Below are positions 15,385-23,816 of a stretch of DNA of 44,155 nucleotides, in pieces. The stretch lies in contig CACWVU010000022.1 in assembly GCA_902764415.1 (NCBI GenBank), positions 1-44,155 of the forward strand. The letters run 5' to 3'. The position numbers were made by a program, and so were the translations under genes. The stretch's first letter is position 1; each line of letters begins with the position of its first letter. The notes under the pieces were generated by a model. It did no database searches. It was not told the DNA's origin and worked only from the letters and a program-made list of their open reading frames with translations. The DNA is from an uncultured bacterium. GTDB lineage: Bacteria > Verrucomicrobiota > Kiritimatiellia > RFP12 > UBA1067.

Positions 15385-17577
15385 GTGGTCGCCAGGGTCG
15401 CGATTGACCTTGCGCTCGACCGGCTCTTCGACTACGAAGTGCCCGAGGCGCTGGAAGGGAAGCTGGCCGTCGGCCAGCTTCTTTCCGTTCCGTTTAGGCA
15501 CCGCGAGGCGCGTGGCTTCGTGATGGAGGTCGCGCGATCGGCGGACAGCGCCGTCCGCGCCCTCAAGCCCATAACGGCGATCGTCGACGAGACGCCGTTC
15601 TTCTCGCCGTCGCTGATCGAGCTGGCGAGGAAGGTGGCCGAGTACACCGCCTCGCCGATCGAGAGCGTCCTCAGGGCGGCGGTTCCGGCGGCGGTGGTGC
15701 GCCGCAACGCGAGGGCGCGTGAGCAGCTCTTCGTGGAGCCGGCGCTGGCGCCTTCGCCGGTGGATCTCACCGCGCGCCAGCGCTGGCTCTATGACCAGGT
15801 GGTGCGGCTTGGCGGCGGCTGGATGACGCAGCTCGTGCGCGAGCTCGGCACCACCCCGGCTGCGCTGAAGGCGCTGGGGCTCAAGGGGCTCGTCGGCGTC
15901 TCGGTGCGCGCGCGGCGGCGCGATCCGCTGGCCGGGCGGCGGATACTGCCGTCGAAGCCGCTGGCGCTCAACCCCGAGCAGTCGGCGGCGCTCGCGGCGG
16001 TCGGCGAGCTCGGCGGCGGCGGGCCGTCCACCCTGCTCCTCTACGGCGTCACCGGCTCGGGCAAGACCGAGGTGTACCTGCAGGCGATCGCGAAGGAGCT
16101 GGAGGCGGGGCGGGGGGCGATCGTGCTCGTCCCGGAGATATCGCTCACGCCGCAGACGGTGAGCCGCTTCGCCTCCCGCTTCGGCGACAGGGTGGCGGTG
16201 CTCCACTCGGCGCTTTCCGACGGCGAGCGCTACGACGAGTGGCACCGCATCCGCTCCGGCGCGGCGCGGGTGGCGGTGGGTCCGCGCTCGGCGGTCTGGG
16301 CGCCGGTGAAGGACCTGGGGCTGATCGTGGTGGACGAGGAGCACGAGCCGAGCTACAAGCAGGAGGACAATCCGCGTTACAGCGCGAGGGACGTGGCGGT
16401 GCTGCGCGGCGCGGTGGAGGGCGCGAAGGTGGTGCTCGGCTCGGCGACGCCGTCTCTGGAGAGCTGGCGCAACGCCGAGACGGGCAAGTACCGCCTCGCG
16501 TCGATCGCGCGTCGCGCGGGCGCGGGGACGCTCCCCGGGGTGCGGCTCGTGGACCTCGGCGAAGGCGGCGCTGGCGGGGCGATGTTCTCGCGCGACCTCA
16601 TCGACGCCATCTCGCTCCGGCTCGACCGCGGCGAGCAGACTATCCTCTTCCTCAACCGCCGCGGCTTCTCGCGCCAGTATGTCTGCGCGGCCTGCGGCTG
16701 GACGGCGACTTGCCCCGCCTGCGACCTCGCCTACACCTACCACCGCGCCGACTCCTGCCTCCGCTGCCATGTCTGCGGCGGCTGGACCGAGCTGCCGGCG
16801 AAGTGCCCCGACTGCGGCGGCGTCGAGTTTGCCTGCCAGGGAATCGGCACCCAGCGCGCCGAGGCGGCGCTGAGGAAGTGCTTCCCGCGCGCGTCGGTGC
16901 TGCGGATGGACGCCGACTCCACCTCGCGGCGCAGCTCCCACGACGACATCCTCGGCGCGTTTCGCCGTGGCGAGGCGGACATCCTCGTCGGCACCCAGAT
17001 GATCGCCAAGGGGCTCGACTTCCCCAACGTGACCCTGGTCGGGGTGCTCAACGCCGACAGCACGCTGTCGATGCCGGACTTCCGCGCCTCCGAGCGCGCG
17101 TTCCAGCTCTTCGCCCAGGTGTCGGGACGGGCGGGGCGGGCGGAGCTGCCCGGCGAGGTGCTGATCCAGACACGCAACCCCGCCGACGCGGTGCTGCGCG
17201 CGGTGGTGGCGGGTGACTTCGCCAAGTTCGCCGCGCGCGAGCTCGAGGACCGGCGCGAGGCGTTCTTCCCGCCGTTCTGCCATCTTTCGGTGGTCAACCT
17301 GAAGTCGAAGGACCTTCATCTCGCGGCGGACTGGGCGGCGATGTACGCGAAGTCGCTCCAGCTCTACGCCGCCCGGCTCCGGCAGGGGCGCATGCTCGTC
17401 TCGGAGGCGGTTCCGTCGGCGCTCGAGAAGGCGGACGGATACTACCGCTGGCAGGTGGTGGTGCGCTCGACCTCTGCGGCGGCGGCGGTCCGGGCGTGGC
17501 GGTGGATATCGTCGGCGCGTCCGCCGGTTGCGGCGCTGAGGGTCGCAATTGACATCGACGCCGTAAATCTTGTATAA
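15385..17577 (+). CDS. priA: Primosomal protein N' (replication restart helicase)
   Basis: PriA is a superfamily-2 DNA helicase that reloads the replisome, through DnaB, at stalled forks. The 730-residue protein has the N-terminal DNA-binding region, Walker A GVTGSGKTE (~215-223), a DEEH box (VVDEEHEPSYK, ~314-324), and the eight-cysteine zinc-binding insertion (CAACGW, CPACDL, CLRCHVCGG, CPDCGG; ~433-480). The ORF ends LV-stop, and that TAA is part of the -10 box of the next operon. The GTG start lies only three bases after the prepilin stop, with AAGTAAGG as a weak ribosome binding site. dnaB is present ~20 kb downstream. Confidence 0.94.
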   Translation: MVARVAIDLALDRLFDYEVPEALEGKLAVGQLLSVPFRHREARGFVMEVARSADSAVRALKPITAIVDETPFFSPSLIELARKVAEYTASPIESVLRAAVPAAVVRRNARAREQLFVEPALAPSPVDLTARQRWLYDQVVRLGGGWMTQLVRELGTTPAALKALGLKGLVGVSVRARRRDPLAGRRILPSKPLALNPEQSAALAAVGELGGGGPSTLLLYGVTGSGKTEVYLQAIAKELEAGRGAIVLVPEISLTPQTVSRFASRFGDRVAVLHSALSDGERYDEWHRIRSGAARVAVGPRSAVWAPVKDLGLIVVDEEHEPSYKQEDNPRYSARDVAVLRGAVEGAKVVLGSATPSLESWRNAETGKYRLASIARRAGAGTLPGVRLVDLGEGGAGGAMFSRDLIDAISLRLDRGEQTILFLNRRGFSRQYVCAACGWTATCPACDLAYTYHRADSCLRCHVCGGWTELPAKCPDCGGVEFACQGIGTQRAEAALRKCFPRASVLRMDADSTSRRSSHDDILGAFRRGEADILVGTQMIAKGLDFPNVTLVGVLNADSTLSMPDFRASERAFQLFAQVSGRAGRAELPGEVLIQTRNPADAVLRAVVAGDFAKFAARELEDRREAFFPPFCHLSVVNLKSKDLHLAADWAAMYAKSLQLYAARLRQGRMLVSEAVPSALEKADGYYRWQVVVRSTSAAAAVRAWRWISSARPPVAALRVAIDIDAVNLV

Positions 17578-17578
17578 T
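17549..17578 (+). promoter_or_regulatory. Strong promoter of the mla/secretion operon, inside the priA end
   Basis: A consensus TTGACA (17549-17554), an 18-base spacer and TATAAT (17573-17578). The priA stop TAA (17575-17577) lies inside the -10 box. Ten bases separate it from the mlaE ATG, so the mRNA is probably leaderless. Confidence 0.85.
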
Positions 17579-17588
17579 TCACTATCTA

Positions 17589-18344
17589 ATGACACGTTTC
17601 CCGAAGTTCATCACCTCGATAGGCTACGCCGGAATTGTTCTGGTGCAGTCGGTGGGTTATTTTCCTTCGGTCTTCCTGCGCAGCGACGGGCGGCGCGATC
17701 TCTTCCGCCAGCTCTACGCGACCGGCATCCGCACGCTGCCGGTGGTGACGGTGGTGTCGATCTTCATGGGGATGATCCTCGCGCTGCAGGTGGGGCTGGA
17801 GCTCGCGCGCTTCAACCAGGAGAATTACCTCGGCGCGGCGGTGATGCTCACGCTGCTGAGGGAGATGGCGGCTTTTTGCTGCGGCATCTGCATGGCGGCG
17901 TGCGTGGGCTCGGCGATCGCCGCCGAGATCGGCACCATGAAGGTGAACGACGAGATCGACGCGCTCAGGATCATGGGCATACCGCCGGTGCGCTTCCTCG
18001 CGGCGCCGCGAATCCTGGCCCTGCTCCTGATGTCGCCGGTGGTGGCGTTCTACTGCTGCATCATGGGTACCATCGGCGGCGGCATCGTGGGGGCGACGCA
18101 GCTCAACGTCGACTTCGGGCAGTTCATGTCGAGCGCGCTGTGGATGGCGGCCGACAAGGACCTTTTCGTGGGCATCGCCAAGGCGGCGGTGTTCGGGGTG
18201 CTGGTGGGCGACGTCTCCTTCTGCGAGGGGATGGGCGCGTCGCTGGGCGCGACCGGCGTGGGCAAGGCGACGCAGCGGGCGGTGATCGTCTCCTTCCTGG
18301 CGATCCTGATCTCCGGGTACATGATTTCGAGGGCGTTCTACTGA
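17589..18344 (+). CDS. mlaE: MlaE-family ABC transporter permease
   Basis: This 251-residue inner-membrane permease moves phospholipids between the inner and outer membrane together with an MCE protein and an ATPase. The family signature EIGTMKVNDEIDALR (~115-129) is present, and about five hydrophobic segments are visible. The ATG is ten bases after a perfect -10 box. There is no ribosome binding site, so translation is likely to begin on a leaderless mRNA. The stop overlaps the next start (TGATG). Its presence argues for an outer membrane. Confidence 0.92.
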   Translation: MTRFPKFITSIGYAGIVLVQSVGYFPSVFLRSDGRRDLFRQLYATGIRTLPVVTVVSIFMGMILALQVGLELARFNQENYLGAAVMLTLLREMAAFCCGICMAACVGSAIAAEIGTMKVNDEIDALRIMGIPPVRFLAAPRILALLLMSPVVAFYCCIMGTIGGGIVGATQLNVDFGQFMSSALWMAADKDLFVGIAKAAVFGVLVGDVSFCEGMGASLGATGVGKATQRAVIVSFLAILISGYMISRAFY

Positions 18345-19048
18345 TGGGCGAGAAGGTCATAGAGTTCGTCGACGTCGTCAAGCGGTTCGAGGGCCGGGCC
18401 GTGCTGGACGGGCTTTCCTTCGCCGTCGAGCGCGGCGAGGTGTTCACCGTGCTCGGTCCGTCGGGCACTGGCAAGTCGGTGACGCTCAAGCACATCGTCG
18501 GCCTCGAGGAGCCCGACTCTGGCGAGGTGCGCGTCGCCGACGCGCGCGTCGGCTACCTTTTCCAGAGCGGGGCGCTGATCGCCTGGAAGACGGTGTGGGA
18601 GAACGTGGCGCTGCCGCTCGTTGAGACGACGCGGCTTCCCGACGCCGAGATCGAGCGCCGCGTCGCGTCGGCGCTCGAGGCGGTGGGGCTTTCGGACGCG
18701 GCCGACCGCTACCCGGCCGAGCTCTCCGGCGGCATGCAGAAGCGCGCCGGGCTCGCCAGGGCGATCGTCCGCGACGCGGAGATCGTGCTCTACGACGAGC
18801 CGACCTCGGGGCTGGACCCGGTGACCTCCGCCGTGATCGAGCGGCTCATCGTGGGGCTCAACCGCGAGCGCGGCGTCACTTCGGTGGTGGTCACCCACGA
18901 TCTTGCGATGGCGGCGAGGATATCTTCTCGCATAATGCTGATCAAGGACGGCAGGTCGGTCGCGTGCCTGCCGCCGGACGAGTTCATGCGCTGCGGAGAG
19001 CGCGAGGTGGCCGAGTTCGTCGGCGCCGCGAAAGGGGAGAGAAAATGA
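18344..19048 (+). CDS. mlaF: MlaF-type ABC transporter ATP-binding protein
   Basis: This 234-residue cytoplasmic ATPase powers MlaE. It shows Walker A GPSGTGKS (~39-46), the ABC signature LSGGMQKR (~126-133) and Walker B IVLYDEPTSG (~147-156), all of MlaF/Ttg2A type. The ATG at 18344 shares one base with the mlaE stop. The stop overlaps the mlaD start (ATGA). A GGAGAG run just before its own stop serves the next gene. Confidence 0.92.
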   Translation: MGEKVIEFVDVVKRFEGRAVLDGLSFAVERGEVFTVLGPSGTGKSVTLKHIVGLEEPDSGEVRVADARVGYLFQSGALIAWKTVWENVALPLVETTRLPDAEIERRVASALEAVGLSDAADRYPAELSGGMQKRAGLARAIVRDAEIVLYDEPTSGLDPVTSAVIERLIVGLNRERGVTSVVVTHDLAMAARISSRIMLIKDGRSVACLPPDEFMRCGEREVAEFVGAAKGERK

Positions 19049-20064
19049 AAAACAGGAAAAGCGAGGCGTTCACGCAGGGCGTCGTCGGGGTGTTCATGCT
19101 CACGGTGCTGCTGCTCATGGGCTACTTCACCATCGTCATCTCCGGGGTGGACGTGCTGTCAGGCCGCCACCGGGTGCCGGTGAGGGTCGCCTTCTCCCAG
19201 GTGGGCGGGCTCAAGGACCGCGACAACGTGATGTACCGCGGCACCAAGGTGGGCGTCGTGGAGCGGGTGGAGGTGACGCCGTCCAACCTGGTAGTGACCG
19301 CGCGGATCGACTCCAACGTCATCCTGCGCGAGGGCTACAGCGCGACAGTCTGCAGCCTTTCGATGCTCGGCGGCACGTATCTCCGGCTCGACGAGGGCGA
19401 GGGCGAGTCGCTCGACCTGGAGACCACGCTCTTCCACGGCGTGACGCCGACCGACTGGATGGAGGACCTGCGCCAGATCGCGAGCACCGTCAACGGATTC
19501 GTCTCCGGCCCGGAGATCGGCGTCATCGTGACCAACGCGGTGGAGGCGTCGGAGAAGGCCCGCGAGCTCGCCGAGGACGCCAAGCGCATGGCGGACGACG
19601 TGAAGGCGTTCATCGACAAGGCGAACCACTTCGCGGACAAGGCGGTGGCGGTGGCTGACCGCGTCGAGCGCGGCGAGGGCATGGTGGGCAAGCTGCTCTC
19701 GTCCGACGACACCGTCTACGACGACTTCAAGGAGACGATGGCCAACGCGAAGGAGATCTCGGCGAAGGTCAACCGCGACAAGGTGTTCGACGACCTCGAG
19801 GCCGGCATCGCGGCGTTCAGGAAGGCGGCCGAGGAGTTCGACGCGAAGGGGATGTCCGAGAAGGGAGCCGCGCTCCTGGCCGACCTCGGGGTGGTCGCGG
19901 AGCGGCTCAAGAACGGCGAAGGCACGCTCGGGCGTCTCTCGAACGACACGGAGCTCTACGATGAGGTCAAGGGTCTCATGAAGGACGTCCGCGAGGTCGT
20001 CGACAACTACCGCGACACGACGCCGATTTCGACCTTTACGTCGCTCGCGACCGGGGCGCTCTGA
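19045..20064 (+). CDS. mlaD: MlaD-like MCE-domain protein
   Basis: The 339-residue protein has an N-terminal membrane anchor (TQGVVGVFMLTVLLLMGYF). A single MCE domain follows (~40-125) with the typical SQVGGLKDRDNVMYRGTKVG and SMLGGTYL segments. The C-terminal half is helical and rich in Ala/Lys/Glu, with repeated GEGMVGKLLSSDDT/GEGTLGRLSNDTE-type motifs near 210-225 and 300-315. In known systems the MCE ring binds lipid in the periplasm and couples to MlaE. It lies directly after mlaF. Outer-membrane MlaA and periplasmic MlaB/C are not seen. Confidence 0.9.
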   Translation: MKNRKSEAFTQGVVGVFMLTVLLLMGYFTIVISGVDVLSGRHRVPVRVAFSQVGGLKDRDNVMYRGTKVGVVERVEVTPSNLVVTARIDSNVILREGYSATVCSLSMLGGTYLRLDEGEGESLDLETTLFHGVTPTDWMEDLRQIASTVNGFVSGPEIGVIVTNAVEASEKARELAEDAKRMADDVKAFIDKANHFADKAVAVADRVERGEGMVGKLLSSDDTVYDDFKETMANAKEISAKVNRDKVFDDLEAGIAAFRKAAEEFDAKGMSEKGAALLADLGVVAERLKNGEGTLGRLSNDTELYDEVKGLMKDVREVVDNYRDTTPISTFTSLATGAL

Positions 20065-21518
20065 TGCTGCTCCTCGCCGCGAGCGCCGCCGCCGTGCTCA
20101 TGGCGGATCCCATGCCGCTCGACATGCCGAGGGCGGAGGCGTATCTCGTGCGCGAAGGCGGGCGCCGCTACCTCGAGGACCGCTTCGACCGCCTCGACCT
20201 CTGGTCGTCGCGCGCGGTGGACGGCCGCTGGCTCGACGACGAGGGGCGTGTGTTCGTCTGCTCCGCCCTGCGCGAGTGCCCGCCGCAGGAGATATCCGAG
20301 GATACCATGGTTACCCGCGCGGACTATGTCCGCTCCGTCGGCCCGGTCAAGCGCGACGACGTCGAGCGCCGGCGCCGCGCGGTGGAGCTCCTCTCGCCGG
20401 TCGAGCCGGCCGAGGAGCCGGAGCGCCCGCGCCAGATTCCGCGCGGCTTCCGCGACGTCGAGTACTGGCAGGGGACGAACGAGGCCGCGGTCGTCTGCGC
20501 TTTCCTGCCGGAGAAGGAGGAGACCTGGCGCATCGCCACCTGGCTGCTCGCCGAGGGCGACGAGTTCGACGCCGCGAAGGAGGCGTTCGAGGAGGAGATG
20601 TTCTCCTGGCGTGATTCGACCTGGTCGCAGCTGAAGGCGCGGCTGGACCGGCCGGAGAAGGATCCGAAGCGCCGCGGCCGCGCGAAGAAGGGCCCGCCGC
20701 CGGACTCGCCGGCCTTCGAGCGCGAGCTGCTGCGCGCCGACGCGCGCCATTCGGTGGCGGCGTATCCGTCATGGCACGCGACCGACGCGGAGGAGTTCAC
20801 CGTGCTCGACGAGCTTCCCGACGGATACGCCTTTATCCCCTCGCTCACCAACGAGCTCGCGGTCATGCGCCGGCGCTACGCCGCCGCGGTGCCGACGCCG
20901 CTCGACGGCACCAACGTCCTCTGCGTCGCCCGCATCTTCGCCTCGCGCGACCGCTACCTCGACGCGCTCGAGGCCGACGGGCTCACCAACATGACGTGGA
21001 CGGCGGCCTACTGGAGCCCGTCGCGCCGCGAGCTCGTGGGCTATCTGCCGCGGGAGGGCGCGGCGGAGCTCCTGAAGACCGTGCGCCACGAGGCGTTCCA
21101 CCAGTACCTAACCTACGCCTGCTCGACGATCGCCGCCTCGCCCTGGCTCAACGAGGGCTACGCGCAGTACTTCGAGGAGGGACCGGACGGCCCGGACGCG
21201 CCTGACTTCTCCGACCTCGCCGGGTACTCCGCCGCCGTCGCGCCGCTGATGGACATGGACTACGGCGAGTTCTACTCCGGCTCCGACGCCGAGCGGCGGC
21301 TCAAGTACCGCCTGGCGCTGTCCGTCGCCTGCTTCCTCGAGCGCGGCGCGCCGAGGGTGCGGTTCGACCCCTTCAAGGGGCTCAAGGGACGCTACGTCGA
21401 GGCGCTCTTCGAGACCAAGGACATGCGCCGCGCCACCGCCGCGGCGTTCGAGAACGAGGACCAGCGGCGGCTTTTCGCCGCGCAGTGGCGGAAGTACTGC
21501 ATGGGGGAGCTGCGATGA
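20064..21518 (+). CDS. Gluzincin-like putative metallopeptidase, exported
   Basis: The 484-residue protein starts with a short hydrophobic segment (MLLLAASAAAVLMA), probably a signal peptide. The C-terminal third has a zinc-peptidase site: HEAFH (H342-H346) and, 18 residues later, E364 in WLNEGYAQYFE. This is the HEXXH plus NEG...Y pattern of gluzincins related to DUF1570/M1-like proteins. The rest (residues 20-300) is Arg/Glu-rich and unlike families I recognise. The start codon shares a base with the mlaD stop and the stop overlaps the next ABC ATPase (ATGA). It may act in the periplasm with the lipid transporter; the substrate is unknown. Confidence 0.7.
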   Translation: MLLLAASAAAVLMADPMPLDMPRAEAYLVREGGRRYLEDRFDRLDLWSSRAVDGRWLDDEGRVFVCSALRECPPQEISEDTMVTRADYVRSVGPVKRDDVERRRRAVELLSPVEPAEEPERPRQIPRGFRDVEYWQGTNEAAVVCAFLPEKEETWRIATWLLAEGDEFDAAKEAFEEEMFSWRDSTWSQLKARLDRPEKDPKRRGRAKKGPPPDSPAFERELLRADARHSVAAYPSWHATDAEEFTVLDELPDGYAFIPSLTNELAVMRRRYAAAVPTPLDGTNVLCVARIFASRDRYLDALEADGLTNMTWTAAYWSPSRRELVGYLPREGAAELLKTVRHEAFHQYLTYACSTIAASPWLNEGYAQYFEEGPDGPDAPDFSDLAGYSAAVAPLMDMDYGEFYSGSDAERRLKYRLALSVACFLERGAPRVRFDPFKGLKGRYVEALFETKDMRRATAAAFENEDQRRLFAAQWRKYCMGELR

Positions 21519-22252
21519 CGACGGCGATCGAGCTTGAGGGCGTCACGCGCGCGTTCGGCGCGGTGAAGGCGGTGGACTCGCTCTCGCTCAAGGTTGGCCG
21601 CGGGACGATCTTCGGATTCCTCGGCGTCAACGGGGCGGGCAAGACGACGACCATCAAGATGATCCTCGGGCTCGACCGGCCCACCTCGGGGCGCATCGCG
21701 GTGATGGGCGGCGACCCGGCCGACCCGGCGACGCGCCGACACATCGGCTACATGCCGGAGATCGCCAACTACTACCCCTACCTCAACGCCTTCGAGCTGA
21801 TGGACTTCTACGGCGGGCTCTGCGGGCTCGACCGGCGGACGGTCCGCACGCGCGCGGCGGAGCTCCTGGAGCGCGTCGGCCTCGCGCACGCGGCGAAGCG
21901 TCCGCTCCGCACCTACTCCAAGGGCATGCTCCAGCGCGCCGGCATCGCGCAGGCGCTCCTGTCCGACCCCGAGCTGCTGGTGCTGGACGAGCCGTTCACC
22001 GGACTCGACCCGCTCGCGCGCGTCGGCTTCCGGGAGCTGTTGCGCGAGCTGCGCGGACGCGGGCGGACGATCTTCTTCTCGTCCCACGAGCTCGGCGAGA
22101 CCGAGCTCCTCTGCGACGGCATCGCGATCATGAAGGCGGGTCGGTGCGTCCGCCAGGGCGCGGTGAAGGACCTCGCCGGCGACGGCGAGGGCAACCTCGA
22201 GCGGCTTTTCCTCAGGGTGCTCGCCGGCGATGGGGAGGAGGCGCGGGGATGA
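21515..22252 (+). CDS. ABC-2-type exporter ATP-binding protein
   Basis: This 245-residue ATPase has Walker A GVNGAGKT (~37-44), a variant signature YSKGMLQR (~134-141) and Walker B LLVLDEPFTGL (~154-164). The variant signature and the downstream H-loop (SSHELGE) fit ABC-2 exporters such as drug, polysaccharide or NatA-type. Its ATG overlaps the peptidase stop and its stop overlaps the permease start, so it pairs with that permease. Cargo unknown. Confidence 0.88.
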   Translation: MTTAIELEGVTRAFGAVKAVDSLSLKVGRGTIFGFLGVNGAGKTTTIKMILGLDRPTSGRIAVMGGDPADPATRRHIGYMPEIANYYPYLNAFELMDFYGGLCGLDRRTVRTRAAELLERVGLAHAAKRPLRTYSKGMLQRAGIAQALLSDPELLVLDEPFTGLDPLARVGFRELLRELRGRGRTIFFSSHELGETELLCDGIAIMKAGRCVRQGAVKDLAGDGEGNLERLFLRVLAGDGEEARG

Positions 22253-23031
22253 AGGCCGCGTTCCGCCAGCTGTCCGCGCTCGCGCGGCTTTCGCTCCTGG
22301 AGCTCTGGCGCCGTCACGAGGTGTTCGCCTTCCTCCTCCTCGCGCTGGCGCTCGTCGTTCCGCTCGCGCTGGCGCGTCCGTTCGGCGCGTCTGGCGCCTC
22401 ACGCTACCTCGACGAAGTGGCGCTGCTGCTCGTCTGGGCGTTTTCGCTCTCGATCTCGCTCGGGGCGGGCTCGCGGCTGTTTCCGCCGGAGTTCGAGAGC
22501 CGCACCGCGCTGCCGCTTTTCTCGCGTCCGCTCTCGCGTGGGCGCATCCTGCTCGGCAAGTACTTCGGCGGGGTGCTGGCGTCCTGGAGCGCGCTCATGG
22601 TGTTCTACGCGCTCTTCGCCGCCTCGGTGGCGCTGCGCGGCGGGGCGGCGGCGACGGCGGCGATGCTCCAGGCGGTGTTCCTGCACCTCCTCTTCGCCGC
22701 GGTGGCAGTGGCGCTTGCGCTGCTCATGTCGCTCGTCCTCTCCCGGGGCGCGGCCCTGGCCTTCTCGGGCACGCTGCTTGCGGGGATGTTCTTCTTCGGG
22801 CGCGATCTGCCGCGGTACGCGGAAGGCGCCGCAGCGCCGGTTGGCTGGATATTGCGCGTGATCTACGCCATCGCGCCGCATGCGGAGTTCTTCGACATGC
22901 GCCAGCGGCTGGTCCACGGCTGGGGCGCGGTGGACGCGGCGGTGGTCGCCGTCGTCGCCGGGTATGCGCTCGTCTACGCGGCGGTGCTGCTGCTGCTGGC
23001 GAGGTGGGCACTCGAAAGGAGGCGCGTGTGA
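22249..23031 (+). CDS. ABC-2-type exporter permease
   Basis: This 260-residue protein has about six hydrophobic segments (for example FAFLLLALALVVPLAL and ALAFSGTLLAGMFFFG) with the short loops of ABC-2 membrane subunits. The conserved cytoplasmic motif SRPLSRGRILLGKYFG (~97-112) fits the coupling-helix region. It pairs with the ATPase at 21515. An AAAGGAGG ribosome binding site for the next gene lies inside its 3' end. The cargo cannot be inferred. Confidence 0.85.
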   Translation: MKAAFRQLSALARLSLLELWRRHEVFAFLLLALALVVPLALARPFGASGASRYLDEVALLLVWAFSLSISLGAGSRLFPPEFESRTALPLFSRPLSRGRILLGKYFGGVLASWSALMVFYALFAASVALRGGAAATAAMLQAVFLHLLFAAVAVALALLMSLVLSRGAALAFSGTLLAGMFFFGRDLPRYAEGAAAPVGWILRVIYAIAPHAEFFDMRQRLVHGWGAVDAAVVAVVAGYALVYAAVLLLLARWALERRRV

Positions 23032-23813
23032 GCGCGCCAGCGAAGACGCTGGTCCTCGTCGCGGCGGTGGCGGCGGTCGCCGGCGCGGCGGAGCTCTGTG
23101 CCTCGTTCGGGGATGCGCTGCCCCAGCAGGCGGCGGACGGGGATGTCCTCTCCGTGGCATTTTCCGACGCGCGCGAGGAGCTAGCCTCCGCCCTCGTCCA
23201 CCGCGCCGACAGCTATTTCCACGGAGGAATCGACTTCGACTGCCACGCCGCGCATGGGCACGCGCATGGGCACGCGCACGAGCACGGCGAGCACGACCAT
23301 GATCACGACGACATCGACGGACATGAGCAGGACGGAGGCTGGTTCGACCTCTGGGAGTGGATCGACTCGCACGTGCGCGCGCCGGGCGTCCACCGCCATC
23401 TCGAGGGCGCCGAGACGATGGAGCTGATGCCGTGGCTTTGGGCTGGTGTGCGGGCGGATCCGCGCAACATCGCCAACTGGACGACGGCGTGGTACGTTGC
23501 CTCGCATATGGCGAAGGACCATGCGCTTGCGCGGGAGATCTTGGCGGAGGCTCGCCGGGCAAATCCCGAGTCGATGGAGCTGGCGTTCACGGCGGGGTGC
23601 GAGGCGTACGACGGCGGGCGCGGCGACGCGGCGGCGGCGGAGACGCTTTTCCTCGAGGCGAAGGCGCTCGGGGAGCGGTCCTGCGGCGGCGACCTTTCGC
23701 GTTTGAGCGAACACGATTCGCAAATCTACCAATTTATCCTGGGATATCTGAGGAAAATCGAGGAGGACCGGCTGGCCGGCGCGGCTGGCACGCCTTCTGC
23801 TAAAAATTTTTGA
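23028..23813 (+). CDS. Membrane-anchored His-rich protein with helical repeat region
   Basis: The 261-residue protein has an N-terminal hydrophobic anchor (TLVLVAAVAAVAGAAEL, ~7-23). A strikingly His/Asp-rich stretch follows (~73-99, HGHAHGHAHEHGEHDHD), likely a metal-binding segment for Zn, Ni or Cu. The C-terminal half (~115-240) resembles a tetratricopeptide-type helical repeat (ANWTTAWYVASHMAKDH). I do not recognise the family. The GTG start overlaps the permease stop and has a strong AAAGGAGG ahead of it, so translation is well supported. Three bases after its stop gspE begins. The region resembles the His loops of metal transporters, suggesting metal sensing or storage near the ABC exporter; this is inference. 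Confidence 0.75.
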   Translation: MSAPAKTLVLVAAVAAVAGAAELCASFGDALPQQAADGDVLSVAFSDAREELASALVHRADSYFHGGIDFDCHAAHGHAHGHAHEHGEHDHDHDDIDGHEQDGGWFDLWEWIDSHVRAPGVHRHLEGAETMELMPWLWAGVRADPRNIANWTTAWYVASHMAKDHALAREILAEARRANPESMELAFTAGCEAYDGGRGDAAAAETLFLEAKALGERSCGGDLSRLSEHDSQIYQFILGYLRKIEEDRLAGAAGTPSAKNF

Positions 23814-23816
23814 GGT

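Noticed and set aside
23253..23310. Non-coding tandem repeat in the GC-rich CACGCGCATGGG stretch
   Set aside because: It is the in-frame coding of the His-rich segment of the gene at 23028-23813.
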